Shown here piece by piece: positions 53,373-61,843 of a stretch of DNA of 64,000 nucleotides; positions within the stretch are counted from its first letter, which is position 1, and the number at the start of each line of letters is the position of its first letter. The stretch spans positions 62,001-126,000 of the forward strand of contig JADJLZ010000009.1 of NCBI GenBank assembly GCA_016709875.1, given 5' to 3'. Made by a program: the position numbers and the translations under genes. This stretch comes from Planctomycetota bacterium (GTDB taxonomy: Bacteria; Planctomycetota; UBA1135; GCA-002686595). A model generated the notes under the pieces. It saw only the letters and a list, made by a program, of their open reading frames with translations, was not told the origin of the DNA and ran no database searches.

Positions 53373-55429
53373 TGCGTGTAGGCAGACTCGGGCACCGGCT
53401 GTTCGGGCTGGCTCTCCGAGCGCCACGAGAGCGCGAGCTTCGCGCCGCCCGACTTGTTGAACCAACGCACTTCGAAGGCGTGCGGCCCGGCTTCGAGCAC
53501 CGCGACGCCGGTCTTGGCGAGCGAGCTGTGCAGGCCGTCGTTGTCGACGACCAGCTGGCCATCGAGGTAGAGCTGCGAGCCGTCGTCGCTGTCGAGCGTG
53601 AAGATCCAGGCCTCGCTCGCGGGCACGTCGAGGTAGCCCGTGTAGCGCCGCGCCTCGCGCTCCTTCTTGTAGTCCTGCGGCAGGCTCGGTCCGCTCACGG
53701 CGAGCGTCGTGCCGGGCAGCTCGCGGTCGAAGTCCGGCACGCGGTCGAAGTCGCCGGGGTACACCGCGCACTCCAGGCCGGCCATCCCGCCGCGGCGCGT
53801 GCCCGCGGGCGTGGGCGCGACGCGCTTGAACTCCGCACTCGCCAGCGGGGAAACCGGCTTCCCGCGCGCGAAGCTGCGCGCCTTCACGAGCGCGCTGCGC
53901 TCGATCACGATCGGGCCGCTCGCGATCGCCGAGTGCAGCGAGGGCTCGCTGCCATCGAGCGTGTAGCGCACCTCGAGGCCGCTCGAGCCGCTGTCGATGC
54001 CGAGCACGAGCGTCTTGACGAAGATCGTGGCCGGCGCCTCGATGCGCGGCGTGCGGTAGATGACCGGCTTGCCCGCGACGCGCAGCACCACCACGCCGAC
54101 GTTGGGGTCGGGCATCGAGGTCGGCACGCGGATCACGAGATCGCCGCCCTCGCGCGCGACCGCGAGCTGCTTGTCGGGCGCGATCGCAAGGTGCGCGGAG
54201 ACGGGCTCGTTGCCCAGCCCAGGCACGACCAGGCGCCCGTCACCGGGCCAGGAGAAGACGAGGAAGTTGAGCAGCGTGTCCTTGCCCGCGGCCTGTTGCG
54301 TGCAGCGGCCGAAGGGCAGCGCGTCGAAGGGGCTCGCCTGCGTGTCGCGGATCGCGGAAGCGTTGGTGCGCATCCATGCGCCGATGGCCGAGAGGCGCTC
54401 GACCGCTTCGGGCGGGAAGGTGCCGTCGGCGCGCGGGCCGATGTTGAGCAGGAAATTGCCGCCCTTCGAAGCGATGTCGGAGAGCTTCTGCAGCAGGTCG
54501 CGCGTCGACTTCCACTGCGTGTCGTGGCTGTTGTAGCCCCAGTGGTCGTTCATCGTCATGCAGGTCTCCCAGTCGACGCCGGGCATGCCGGTCGCGGGGA
54601 TCTCCTGTTCGGGTGTCGCGAAGTCGCCCAGCGCCTGCTTCGAATCGCTGAAGCCGTTCGTGCCCGCGCGCGAGACGTCGACGCGGTTGTTGACGATCAT
54701 CCGCGGGTCGAGCTTGCGGCACAATTCGAACAGGCGCGTGCCGCGCTCGTGGTTCCAGGTGTTCTCCCACTCGCCGTCGAACCACATCACGCCCGGGTGG
54801 TAGCGCTTGACGATCTCGCTCACCTGCGCGTGCAGGTACTGCTCGTAGCGGTCGAAGTCCGCGCCATTCGCAGGACGGTCCTCCCACGAGCGGCGCGGCA
54901 GGTAGTCGGGATGGTGCCAATCCATGATCGAGTGGTAGGTGCAGAAGCGCACCCCGTACTTGGCGCAGGCGGCCGAGAGCTCGGCCAGGATGTCGCGCTT
55001 GAAGGGCGTTCCGGCGACGTCCCAGGTCGTCTCGGGCGAATCGAACAAGCAGAAGCCGTCGTGGTGCTTGCTCGTGATGACGAGGTACTTCATGCCCGCG
55101 TCGGCGGCCAGCTTGGCCCAGGCGTCGGCGTCGAAGTTCACCGGGTTGAACTGCGCCTGGAACTTCTCGTACTCCGCGACGGGGATGTGCGCCGTCTCGC
55201 GGATCCACTCGGCGTGGCCCGTCTCGCCCTTCCACTCGCCCGCGGGGATCGAGTACAGGCCCCAGTGGATGAACATCCCCAAGCGCGCATCGCGCCACCA
55301 GCCCATGCGCTTGTCCTGCTCGGTGCGCGCATCCTGCTTGCCGTCCCCCTTGTCTCCCGAGGACGAACAGCCGGCGCCGAGGGAGACGAGCAGGAGTAGG
55401 ATCCAGAGGTGCTTCAGCTTCATGTTCAT
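53369..55429 (-). CDS. Alpha-L-fucosidase GH29 lipoprotein with chitobiase-like and PA14 domains
   Basis: Releases L-fucose from glycans. The 686-residue precursor starts MNMKLKHLWILLLLVSLGAGC, a lipoprotein-type signal with Cys at about residue 21. The GH29 barrel includes MFIHWGLYSIPAGEW, YLVITSKHHDGFCLFDS, a SIMDWHHPDY segment and nucleophile D218 in VMWFDGEWE. A small beta domain (VRYTLDGSEPS, CHB_HEX_C-like) and a C-terminal PA14 domain (YTGYLDVPASEAWIFTLDSDDGSQLYLDG) follow, possibly for carbohydrate binding. The ATG forms ATGA with the stop of the upstream LDH2 gene, so translation is coupled. The released fucose would feed the pathway encoded at 57.7-63 kb. Confidence 0.94.
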   Translation of the reverse strand: MNMKLKHLWILLLLVSLGAGCSSSGDKGDGKQDARTEQDKRMGWWRDARLGMFIHWGLYSIPAGEWKGETGHAEWIRETAHIPVAEYEKFQAQFNPVNFDADAWAKLAADAGMKYLVITSKHHDGFCLFDSPETTWDVAGTPFKRDILAELSAACAKYGVRFCTYHSIMDWHHPDYLPRRSWEDRPANGADFDRYEQYLHAQVSEIVKRYHPGVMWFDGEWENTWNHERGTRLFELCRKLDPRMIVNNRVDVSRAGTNGFSDSKQALGDFATPEQEIPATGMPGVDWETCMTMNDHWGYNSHDTQWKSTRDLLQKLSDIASKGGNFLLNIGPRADGTFPPEAVERLSAIGAWMRTNASAIRDTQASPFDALPFGRCTQQAAGKDTLLNFLVFSWPGDGRLVVPGLGNEPVSAHLAIAPDKQLAVAREGGDLVIRVPTSMPDPNVGVVVLRVAGKPVIYRTPRIEAPATIFVKTLVLGIDSGSSGLEVRYTLDGSEPSLHSAIASGPIVIERSALVKARSFARGKPVSPLASAEFKRVAPTPAGTRRGGMAGLECAVYPGDFDRVPDFDRELPGTTLAVSGPSLPQDYKKEREARRYTGYLDVPASEAWIFTLDSDDGSQLYLDGQLVVDNDGLHSSLAKTGVAVLEAGPHAFEVRWFNKSGGAKLALSWRSESQPEQPVPESAYTH

Positions 55430-56512
55430 TCCAGGGGAATTCCGGTGCGGCGAGAGATGTCGCGCAGGTCCTCGACGACCGCGGCGACGAGCGGGATGCC
55501 GGTGACGACGCGCTCGCGCTCGCAAGCGCGCTCGGGATCGCCGGGCAGGAGCGGCCCGTCCGTGCCGGGCGCGGGCTTGGTCTTGCGGAAGGTGCGCACG
55601 AGGTCGTCGATCTGGCGCTTGAACTCCGAGCGGGTCGCGGAAGGCGTCGATGCGCAGCGCGCCGAAGAAGTGGCCGATGCCCTGGCCCACCGAGCGCGCG
55701 GGCTGCTCCTGGCGCAGCGCGAAGGGCGGCGTGAACGGGCCCCAGTTGGCGCCCGACAACACGGCGCACAGAACGTCGACCATCAGCGCCAGCGCGTAGC
55801 CCTTGTGCCCGCCGCGCTCGCGCTCGGACCCCAGCGGCAGCAGCGCACCGCCGTCGATCATCCGTTGCGGATCCGTGGTGGGCTCGCCGTGCTTGTCGAT
55901 CGCCCAGCCGAGCGGGATCTCGCCGCCCTTGCGGCGCGCGATCTCGACCTTGCCGTAGGCCGCGGTGCAGGTCGCCAGATCGATCACGATCGGCGGCTCC
56001 TCGTGGCCGGGGAAGGCGATCGCGATCGGATTGGTACCGAGCATGCGCTCGGCGCCCCACAGCGGCGCCACGAGCTTGGTCGAGTTGGTCATCGACCAGC
56101 CGACGAGCTCGCGCTCCAGCGCCTGCAGCACGTACCAGCCGGCGATGCCGTAGTGGTTGGTGTTGCGCACGCTGACCCAGCCGCTGCCGACGGCCACGGC
56201 CTTGTCCATCGCGACGCGGTTGGCGAAGGGCCCGACGACCAGTCCCAGGCCGTTGTCGCCGTCGACGACCGCGGTGCTGGGCGATTCGCGCACGATCTGC
56301 GGCGCGCAGCGCGCATTGATGCGTCCGAGTTCGAGCATGTCGAAGTAGGTGTGCAGGCGCGCGACGCCGTGCGAGTCGATGCCGCGCAGGTCGGCCGCGA
56401 TCAGCACGTCGCTCGCGATGCGCGCGTCCTGCGCGGGCACGCCGAAGTGGCGAAAGGTGCGCTCGCAGAACTCGCGCAGCCGTTCGTGCGCGAAGACGGT
56501 CTCGACGCTCAT
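55426..56512 (-). CDS. Malate/L-lactate dehydrogenase family (LDH2/MDG2) oxidoreductase, apparent frameshift
   Basis: An NAD(P)-dependent 2-hydroxyacid dehydrogenase of about 361 residues if repaired. Signature features are DSHGVARL, VVDGDNGLGLVVGP, the catalytic-His segment NTNHYGIAGWY, MLGTNPIAIAFPG and GGHKGYALALMVDVL. The reading frame shifts near 55630-55635: ...FRDPLGV on one side and EFKRQIDDLVRTFRKTKPAPG on the other, restored by removing one base so that it reads FRDPSEFKRQ. The start ATG overlaps the LhgO stop as ATGA, and the stop overlaps the fucosidase ATG as ATGA. In this context it could oxidise the L-lactate released by the fucose pathway to pyruvate (inference). Confidence 0.85.
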
Positions 56513-57708
56513 CGCAAGGCCTCCTGGATGCGCTCCACGATGGCCGAGCCGATCGCCAGCGAAGCGGTTGCCGCGGGCGAGGGCGCATTGAGCACGTGCA
56601 CGGTACGCTCGCCCTGCTCGAACCAGAAGTCGTCGACCAGCGTGCCTTCCGGTGTCAGCGCCTGCGCGCGCACGCCCGCGGGTGCCGGGTGCAGGTCGTC
56701 CTCGACGAGCTCGGGCATCAGGCGCTGCAGCGCGCGCGTGAAGGCGCTCTTCGAGAACGAGCGCTGCATCTCCCCCATCCCGGCGCGCCAGTGGCGCTGC
56801 GCGAGGCGCCAGAAGCCCGGATACGAGAGCGCGTCGGAGAGGTCCGGCCAGTCGACGGTCGAGCGCGTGTAGCCCTCGCGCGCGAAGGCCAGCACCGCGT
56901 TCGGCCCGCACTCGACGCCGCCCGCGACCAGGCGCGTGAAGTGCACGCCCAGGAAGGGAAAGCTCGGGTCGGGCACGGGGTAGATCAGGTTGCGGCAGAG
57001 CTTCTGCGCCTGCGGGCGCAGCTCCCAGTACTCGCCGCGGAAGGGCACGATGCGCGCGCGCGGATCCAGACCGTCCAGGCGCGCGATGCGGTCGGCGTGC
57101 AGGCCAGCGCAGTTGACCAGCGCGCGGCCCTCGAACTCGCCGCGCGGCGTCGAGGCCACGATTCCGTCGCCGCGGCGCTCGAGGTGGAACACGCGCGCGT
57201 CGAGCTCGATCTCGTTGCCCTGCTCGCGGATGCGCGCGGCCAGGCGCGCGCACACGCCGGGGTAGTCCACGATGCCGGTGCCGGGCACGTGCAGCGCGGC
57301 GATGCCGGCCGCGTGCGGTTCGAGTTCGCGCAGACGCTCGGGGCCGATGCGCTCGGCGGCGACGCCGTTGTCGCGCGCGCGGCCGGCGATGCGCTCGAGT
57401 GCGGGCAATTCGGCCTGCGTGAGCGCCACCACGACCTTGCCGCAGGTCTCGAAGCGCACGCCCTCGTCGCGGCAGAACTGCTCCAGCTGCCGCTTGCCCG
57501 AGAGGCACAAGAGCGCCTTCTGCGAGCCGGGCTTGTAGTAGATGCCCGAGTGGATCACGCCCGAGTTGCGCCCGGTCTGGTGCGCGGCGAGGCCGGGCTC
57601 CTTCTCGAGCAGGCGCAGCTTGCGGCCGGGGAAGCGCTGGCCGAAGCGCCAGGCGGTGGCGAGGCCCACGATCCCGCCACCGACGACGAGCAGCTCAGCG
57701 CGTTGCAT
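56509..57708 (-). CDS. lhgO: FAD-dependent L-2-hydroxyacid (L-2-hydroxyglutarate-type) oxidase
   Basis: A flavoprotein of 399 residues. N-terminal FAD motif LLVVGGGIVGLATAWRF, LLEKEPGLAAHQTGRNSGVIHSGIYYKPGS (the LhgO signature), GTGIVDYPGV, IVPFRGEYWEL and the terminal VHVLNAPSPAATASLAIG match the L-2-hydroxyglutarate oxidase family. The start at 57708 is preferred because GGAGG lies 6 nt upstream. It is the first gene of a coupled lhgO-LDH2-fucosidase run and is divergent from the mutarotase gene across 29 bp. The natural substrate may be L-2-hydroxyglutarate or another L-2-hydroxyacid such as L-lactate; the context favours the latter but does not prove it. Confidence 0.87.
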   Translation of the reverse strand: MQRAELLVVGGGIVGLATAWRFGQRFPGRKLRLLEKEPGLAAHQTGRNSGVIHSGIYYKPGSQKALLCLSGKRQLEQFCRDEGVRFETCGKVVVALTQAELPALERIAGRARDNGVAAERIGPERLRELEPHAAGIAALHVPGTGIVDYPGVCARLAARIREQGNEIELDARVFHLERRGDGIVASTPRGEFEGRALVNCAGLHADRIARLDGLDPRARIVPFRGEYWELRPQAQKLCRNLIYPVPDPSFPFLGVHFTRLVAGGVECGPNAVLAFAREGYTRSTVDWPDLSDALSYPGFWRLAQRHWRAGMGEMQRSFSKSAFTRALQRLMPELVEDDLHPAPAGVRAQALTPEGTLVDDFWFEQGERTVHVLNAPSPAATASLAIGSAIVERIQEALR

Positions 57709-57723
57709 GCTCAACCTCCGTGC

Positions 57724-57729
57724 TAGTCT
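57724..57729 (+). promoter_or_regulatory. Putative -10 box of the mutarotase gene (leaderless-type)
   Basis: GCTAGTCT ends 8 nt before the ATG at 57738, in the 29-bp divergent interval with lhgO. No ribosome site is present on the plus strand. Confidence 0.45.
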
Positions 57730-57737
57730 CGCGCGCG

Positions 57738-58085
57738 ATGAAAGCCATCGCACAGACGCTGGAGCTCGTGGACGACCCTGAACGGATCGCAGAGTACGAG
57801 CGCGCGCACGAGCGCGTCTGGCCCGAGGTGCTGCGCGCACTGCGCGCGATCGGCATCCAGCGCATGCGCATCTTCCGGCACTCGAATCGGCTGTTCATGT
57901 ACTGCGAGGTCCCCGACGATTTCGATCCGCGGCGCGACTACCAGGCCTACGCGGCCGACCCGCGCTGCCGCGAGTGGGACCAGAGCATGCGTCGCTACCA
58001 GCAGCAGGTTCCGCGCGCGGATTCCGCGAGCTGGTGGACGCCCATGGAAGCGATCTTCGACCTCGAAGCGCAAGAGCGTTCATGA
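57738..58085 (+). CDS. L-rhamnose/L-fucose mutarotase (RhaM-type)
   Basis: Interconverts alpha and beta anomers of 6-deoxy-L-sugars. The 115-residue protein has the RhaM/COG3254 pattern: YERAHERVWPEVLRALRAIGIQRMRIFRHSNRLFMYCEV, then a helix with REWDQSMRRYQQQV and the aromatic end SWWTPMEAIFDLE. The ATG giving MKAIAQTLELVDDPERI was chosen. In fucose loci these proteins are generally taken to be L-fucose mutarotases; rhamnose is possible. It ends converging with the FAH gene, with a 6-nt overlap (TCATGA). Confidence 0.9.
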   Translation: MKAIAQTLELVDDPERIAEYERAHERVWPEVLRALRAIGIQRMRIFRHSNRLFMYCEVPDDFDPRRDYQAYAADPRCREWDQSMRRYQQQVPRADSASWWTPMEAIFDLEAQERS

Positions 58086-58925
58086 GGCCGGCACCGTGAG
58101 CTGGCACTGTTCGCCCAGGCCATCGATCCAGAGGCGCATCACCTGCCCCGCGTGCAGGTAGAGCGGCGGCTTCATCCCCAGCCCCACGCCCGGCGGCGTG
58201 CCGGTCGAGATCACGTCGCCCGGCTCGAGCGTCATGAAGCGCGAGAGGTAGCTGACCAGCGTCGCGACGCCGAAGACCATCGTGCGCGTGTTGCCGGTCT
58301 GGCGCCGCACGCCGTCGACCTCCAGCCACAGCCCGAGCTGCTGCGGATCGGGCACCTCGTCGCGCGTCACCAGCCAGGGTCCGATCGGCCCGAAGGTGTC
58401 GCAGGACTTGCCCTTGGTCCATTGGCCGGTGCGCTCGAGCTGGTACTCGCGCTCGGAGAGATCGTTCACCACGCAGTAGCCCGCGACGTGCGCGAGCGCG
58501 TCGCGCTCCTCGACGTGCCGCGTGCGCACGCCGATCACGACGCCGAGTTCGACCTCCCAGTCGGTCTTCTGCGCGCCGCGCGGGATCTCGACCTCGTCGT
58601 TGGGGCCGCAGATCGCGCTGGTGCTCTTGGCGAAGACGACCGGCTCGCTGGGGACCGTGGCGCCGGTCTCGGCCGCGTGGTCGGCGTAGTTGAGACCGAT
58701 GCACAGGAACTTCGGGCTGTTGGCGACGCAGGCGCCCAGACGCGTGCCGGCCGCCACGAGCGGCAGCCGCTCGCGATCGAGCGTGCGCACGTGCGCCATC
58801 CACTCATCGGCGAGGAACAAGCCGCCCCAGTCGGCGACGACGCCCTCGAGCGAGCGCACGCGGCCCTGCGCGTCGAGGATCCCGGGCTTTTCGGCCCCTT
58901 TTGCTCCGAATCGAACCAGTTTCAC
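58080..58925 (-). CDS. Fumarylacetoacetate hydrolase family: putative 2,4-diketo-3-deoxy-L-fuconate hydrolase
   Basis: A 281-residue FAH-fold enzyme. A start GTG overlaps the SDR stop as GTGA. The N-terminal region has KLVRFGAKGAEKPGI; the catalytic domain has FLCIGLNYADHAAETG, VFAKSTSAICGPND, the metal-binding DWEVELGVVIG, GYCVVNDLSEREYQ and GDVISTGTPPGVGLGMKPP. In the non-phosphorylated L-fucose pathway the homologous enzyme cleaves 2,4-diketo-3-deoxy-L-fuconate to pyruvate and L-lactate. The assignment rests on the neighbours (SDR, fucD, lactonase); similar enzymes exist in the rhamnose pathway. Confidence 0.88.
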   Translation of the reverse strand: MKLVRFGAKGAEKPGILDAQGRVRSLEGVVADWGGLFLADEWMAHVRTLDRERLPLVAAGTRLGACVANSPKFLCIGLNYADHAAETGATVPSEPVVFAKSTSAICGPNDEVEIPRGAQKTDWEVELGVVIGVRTRHVEERDALAHVAGYCVVNDLSEREYQLERTGQWTKGKSCDTFGPIGPWLVTRDEVPDPQQLGLWLEVDGVRRQTGNTRTMVFGVATLVSYLSRFMTLEPGDVISTGTPPGVGLGMKPPLYLHAGQVMRLWIDGLGEQCQLTVPAS

Positions 58926-59665
58926 GTGCTCCAGCCTCCATCGATGACGTGTGTCGTTCCGCTGGTGTAGCCTGACTCGTCCGAGGCGAGGTACACGACC
59001 AGCGCGGCGATCTCCTGCGCGGTTCCCAGTCGCCCGATCGGCTGGCGCGCGATGAACGCGGCCAGGGCCTGCTCCGGATCGCCCTGCGCGGCCGCGCGGC
59101 CGCGCATCGAGGGCGTGTCCACCGTTCCCGGGCAGAGCGCGTTGCAGCGCACGCCCTGGGAGATGAAGTCGGCCGAAACCGACTTCGTGAGCCCGATCAC
59201 CGCCGCCTTGGTCGTGCCGTAGATGCAGCGCTTCTGCGCGCCCTTCACGCTCGAGGCGACCGAGGACATGTTGATGATGCTGCCGCGGCCCGCCGCGAGC
59301 ATGCCCGGCAGGCAGGCGCGGATCGTGCGCGCCATCGAGAGCACGTTCAGGTCGAAGGAGCGCCGCCAGTCCTCTTCCGAGCCGTCGAGCAGCGTGCCGT
59401 GGTGCACGAACCCGGCGCAGTTGAAGAGCACCTCGAAGGGGCCCGCGCGCGCGACGAGCTGCTCGACCGCACGCGCATCCGTCACGTCCAGGCGCGCGCA
59501 CTCGATGCGCGCGTCCTGCGCCGCGAGGCTCGCGAGACCGGCCTCGTCGACGTCGGTCGCGACGACGCGCGCGCCCTCCGCGCTGAGCGCCAGCGCGCTC
59601 GCCCGGCCGATGCCCGCCGCGGCGGCGGTCACCAGCGCCCGCTTGCCTTGCACGCGTGCCGCCAT
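58922..59665 (-). CDS. SDR dehydrogenase: putative 2-keto-3-deoxy-L-fuconate dehydrogenase
   Basis: A 247-residue short-chain dehydrogenase with cofactor motif TAAAAGIGRA, VVATDVDE (favouring NAD), NCAGFVHHGT, the Ser in INMSSVASSV, and the catalytic YGTTK. The ATG giving MAARVQGKRALVTA was chosen; it is one base after the fucD stop (TGAGATG), so translation is probably coupled. It oxidises the C4 hydroxyl of 2-keto-3-deoxy-L-fuconate in the predicted pathway. A longer frame upstream to 59716 has no family similarity. Confidence 0.9.
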   Translation of the reverse strand: MAARVQGKRALVTAAAAGIGRASALALSAEGARVVATDVDEAGLASLAAQDARIECARLDVTDARAVEQLVARAGPFEVLFNCAGFVHHGTLLDGSEEDWRRSFDLNVLSMARTIRACLPGMLAAGRGSIINMSSVASSVKGAQKRCIYGTTKAAVIGLTKSVSADFISQGVRCNALCPGTVDTPSMRGRAAAQGDPEQALAAFIARQPIGRLGTAQEIAALVVYLASDESGYTSGTTHVIDGGWST

Positions 59666-59666
59666 C

Positions 59667-60995
59667 TCAGTTCCTCGCCTTCTGGCGCGCTGCGCGCGCG
59701 CTCCAGACCGGTCCATGGGGGTGCAGGAAGCGCTCGAGCGAAGCGCGCTTCATCGTGATGCCGTAGCCGGGCGCCTGCGGCACGAGGTAGCGCGCACTGC
59801 GCACCACGCAGGGGTCCTCGAAGTGCTCGTGCAGGTGATCGACGTACTCCGCCACGCGCCCTTCGCTGGTGCAGGCGATGCGCGCCTCGTCGATCATGAT
59901 CAGGTGGTTGACGTACTCGCACAGACCGACGCCGCCGGCGTGCGGACAGACCGGGACGCCGAAGCGCGCGGCGAGCAGCATCACCGCCAGCACCTCGTTG
60001 ACGCCGCCGAGGCGGCACGAGTCGATCTGGCAGAAGCGGATCGCAGCGGCCTGCAGCAGCTGCTTGAAGATCACCCGGTTCTGGCACTGCTCGCCGGTCG
60101 CAACGCCGATCGGTGCGATGGCCTTGGCGATCGTCGCGTGGCCGAGCACGTCGTCGGGCGAGGTCGGCTCCTCGATCCACCACGGGTCGAAGCGCGCGAG
60201 CTCGCGCATGTGCGCGATGGCCTCGCCCACGTCCCAGCGCTGGTTGGCGTCGAACATCAGCTTGCGCTGCGGGCCGATCTCCTTGCGCACCAGCGCGGCG
60301 CGGCGCAGGTCGTCGGAGAGGTCGGCGCCGACCTTGATCTTGAAGTGGTTCCAGCCCGCCGCCATGCCCTCGCGGCACAGGCGCGTGATCTTCTCGTCCG
60401 AGTATCCCAGCCAGCCGGCCGAGGTCGTGTAGGCCGGGTAGCCGCTGCGCTCGAGCTCCGCGATGCGCTCGCTCTTTCCGCGCTCGCCCGCGCGCAGGAT
60501 CGCGAGCGCCTGATCGGGCGTGAGCGCGTCGGTGATGTAGCGGAAGTCGATCAGCCCGACGAATTCCTCGGGCGAGAGGTCGGCCACCAGGCGCCAGAGC
60601 GGCTTGCGCTCGGACTTGGCCCACAGGTCCCAGATGGCATTGACCAGCGCCGCCGTGGCCAGGTGCACGACGCCCTTCTCCGGCCCGACCCAGCGCAGCT
60701 GCGAGTCGTTCGTCAGCGCGCGCCAGAAGCGCGCGAAGTCGCCCGTGATCTCCTCCAGCCGCCGGCCGATCACCAGCGGCGCGAGCGCGTGCAGCGCCGC
60801 CGCGCAGAGCTCGTTGCCGCGGCCGATCGTGAAGGTCAGGCCGTGGCCTTCGAGGCCGGGCGCGTCTGTTTTCAGCGTGACATAGGCCGCCGAGTAGTCC
60901 GGGTCGGTGTGCACCGCGTCGGAACCGTCGAGTTCGTCGGAGGTCGGGAAGCGCACGTCGAGCACTTCGAGGTCGAGGATGCGAATGCCGCTCAT
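59667..60995 (-). CDS. fucD: L-fuconate dehydratase (enolase superfamily)
   Basis: Removes water from L-fuconate to give 2-keto-3-deoxy-L-fuconate. The 442-residue protein shows the fuconate-dehydratase signature near the N-terminus (DVRFPTSDELDGSDAVHTDP and then a GHGLTFTIGRGNE segment). It also has the superfamily catalytic set: KIKVG lysines, MFDANQRWDV, WIEEPTSPDD, GEQCQNR and CPHAGGVGLCE with its His. The closeness of the HTDPDYSAAYV region to human ENOSF1 strongly favours fuconate over rhamnonate. The ATG overlaps the lactonase stop (ATGA). It sits in the middle of the fucose operon. Confidence 0.95.
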   Translation of the reverse strand: MSGIRILDLEVLDVRFPTSDELDGSDAVHTDPDYSAAYVTLKTDAPGLEGHGLTFTIGRGNELCAAALHALAPLVIGRRLEEITGDFARFWRALTNDSQLRWVGPEKGVVHLATAALVNAIWDLWAKSERKPLWRLVADLSPEEFVGLIDFRYITDALTPDQALAILRAGERGKSERIAELERSGYPAYTTSAGWLGYSDEKITRLCREGMAAGWNHFKIKVGADLSDDLRRAALVRKEIGPQRKLMFDANQRWDVGEAIAHMRELARFDPWWIEEPTSPDDVLGHATIAKAIAPIGVATGEQCQNRVIFKQLLQAAAIRFCQIDSCRLGGVNEVLAVMLLAARFGVPVCPHAGGVGLCEYVNHLIMIDEARIACTSEGRVAEYVDHLHEHFEDPCVVRSARYLVPQAPGYGITMKRASLERFLHPHGPVWSARAARQKARN

Positions 60996-61843
60996 GCTGC
61001 CTCCAGGCGATAGAAGTCCACAGCGTTGCCGCCGAGCACGCGCTCCAGCTCGGCATGCGAGAGCGCGCGCAAGAGCTCCAGCGAGAGCTCCCACCAGCGC
61101 TCGTAGTCCGCGACACCGAGCAGCACCGGCCAGTCGCTGCCCCACAGGACGCGCGCGGGACCGAAGCACTCCAGCAGCGTGTCGACGTAGGGCGCGAGCT
61201 CCGCGAGGCCTGCGCCGGGACGCGCCTCGCTGAGCAGCCCCGAGATCTTGACCGACGCGCCCGAGCGCGCCAACGCGCGCATGCGCTCCTGCCAGCGCGC
61301 GCGGCCGTCCCAGCCGCTGCCCTGCGCGATCGAGGGCTTCGCCCCGTGGTCGACCACGACGCGCAGCCGCGGGTGGCGCTGCACCAGTTCGCACAGCGCG
61401 TCCAGCTGCGCGGGCCGCACGAGTGCATCGAAGGCCAGGCCGTGCTTCTCGAGCGCCTCGAAGACCGGCGCCAGTGCGGGTTTCAGCATCCAGCGCTCGT
61501 CGAGGATGTCCTGGATCATCGGACGCACACCGACGAAGCGCGGATGCCTGCGCCGCTGCGCGAGTTCCTCGAGTGCGCGCGGCGATTCGAAGTCGATCCA
61601 GCCCACGACGCCCGCGATGCTGCTCGTGCGCGCGGCGAGCGCGAGCAGGTGATCGGTCTCGGCGGCGCTCGGTGCCGCCTGCACGGCGATGCTGCGCGCG
61701 ATGCCGGCACGCGCCAGCAGCGGCGCGAGGTCCGCGGGCTCGAAATCGCGGTAGAGCGGTCCCATCCCAGGCTCGAGCCAGCCGTAGTCGCCGCGCGCAA
61801 GGCGCCAGAAGTGCTGGTGCGCGTCGATGCGTTGCGCGCTCAC
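60992..61843 (-). CDS. Amidohydrolase: putative L-fuconolactonase
   Basis: A 283-residue metal-dependent hydrolase of the COG3618 type. It has RIDAHQHFWRLARGDYGWLEPGMGPLYRDF, the typical N-terminus of L-fuconolactone and L-rhamnonolactone hydrolases, with GVVGWIDFESP, VVDHGAKPSI, and WGSDWPVLLGVADYERW containing the C-terminal Asp of the metal site. The GTG start overlaps the Gfo stop (GTGA), and its stop overlaps the fucD ATG. It hydrolyses L-fucono-lactone to L-fuconate in the predicted pathway. Confidence 0.92.
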   Translation of the reverse strand: MSAQRIDAHQHFWRLARGDYGWLEPGMGPLYRDFEPADLAPLLARAGIARSIAVQAAPSAAETDHLLALAARTSSIAGVVGWIDFESPRALEELAQRRRHPRFVGVRPMIQDILDERWMLKPALAPVFEALEKHGLAFDALVRPAQLDALCELVQRHPRLRVVVDHGAKPSIAQGSGWDGRARWQERMRALARSGASVKISGLLSEARPGAGLAELAPYVDTLLECFGPARVLWGSDWPVLLGVADYERWWELSLELLRALSHAELERVLGGNAVDFYRLEAA

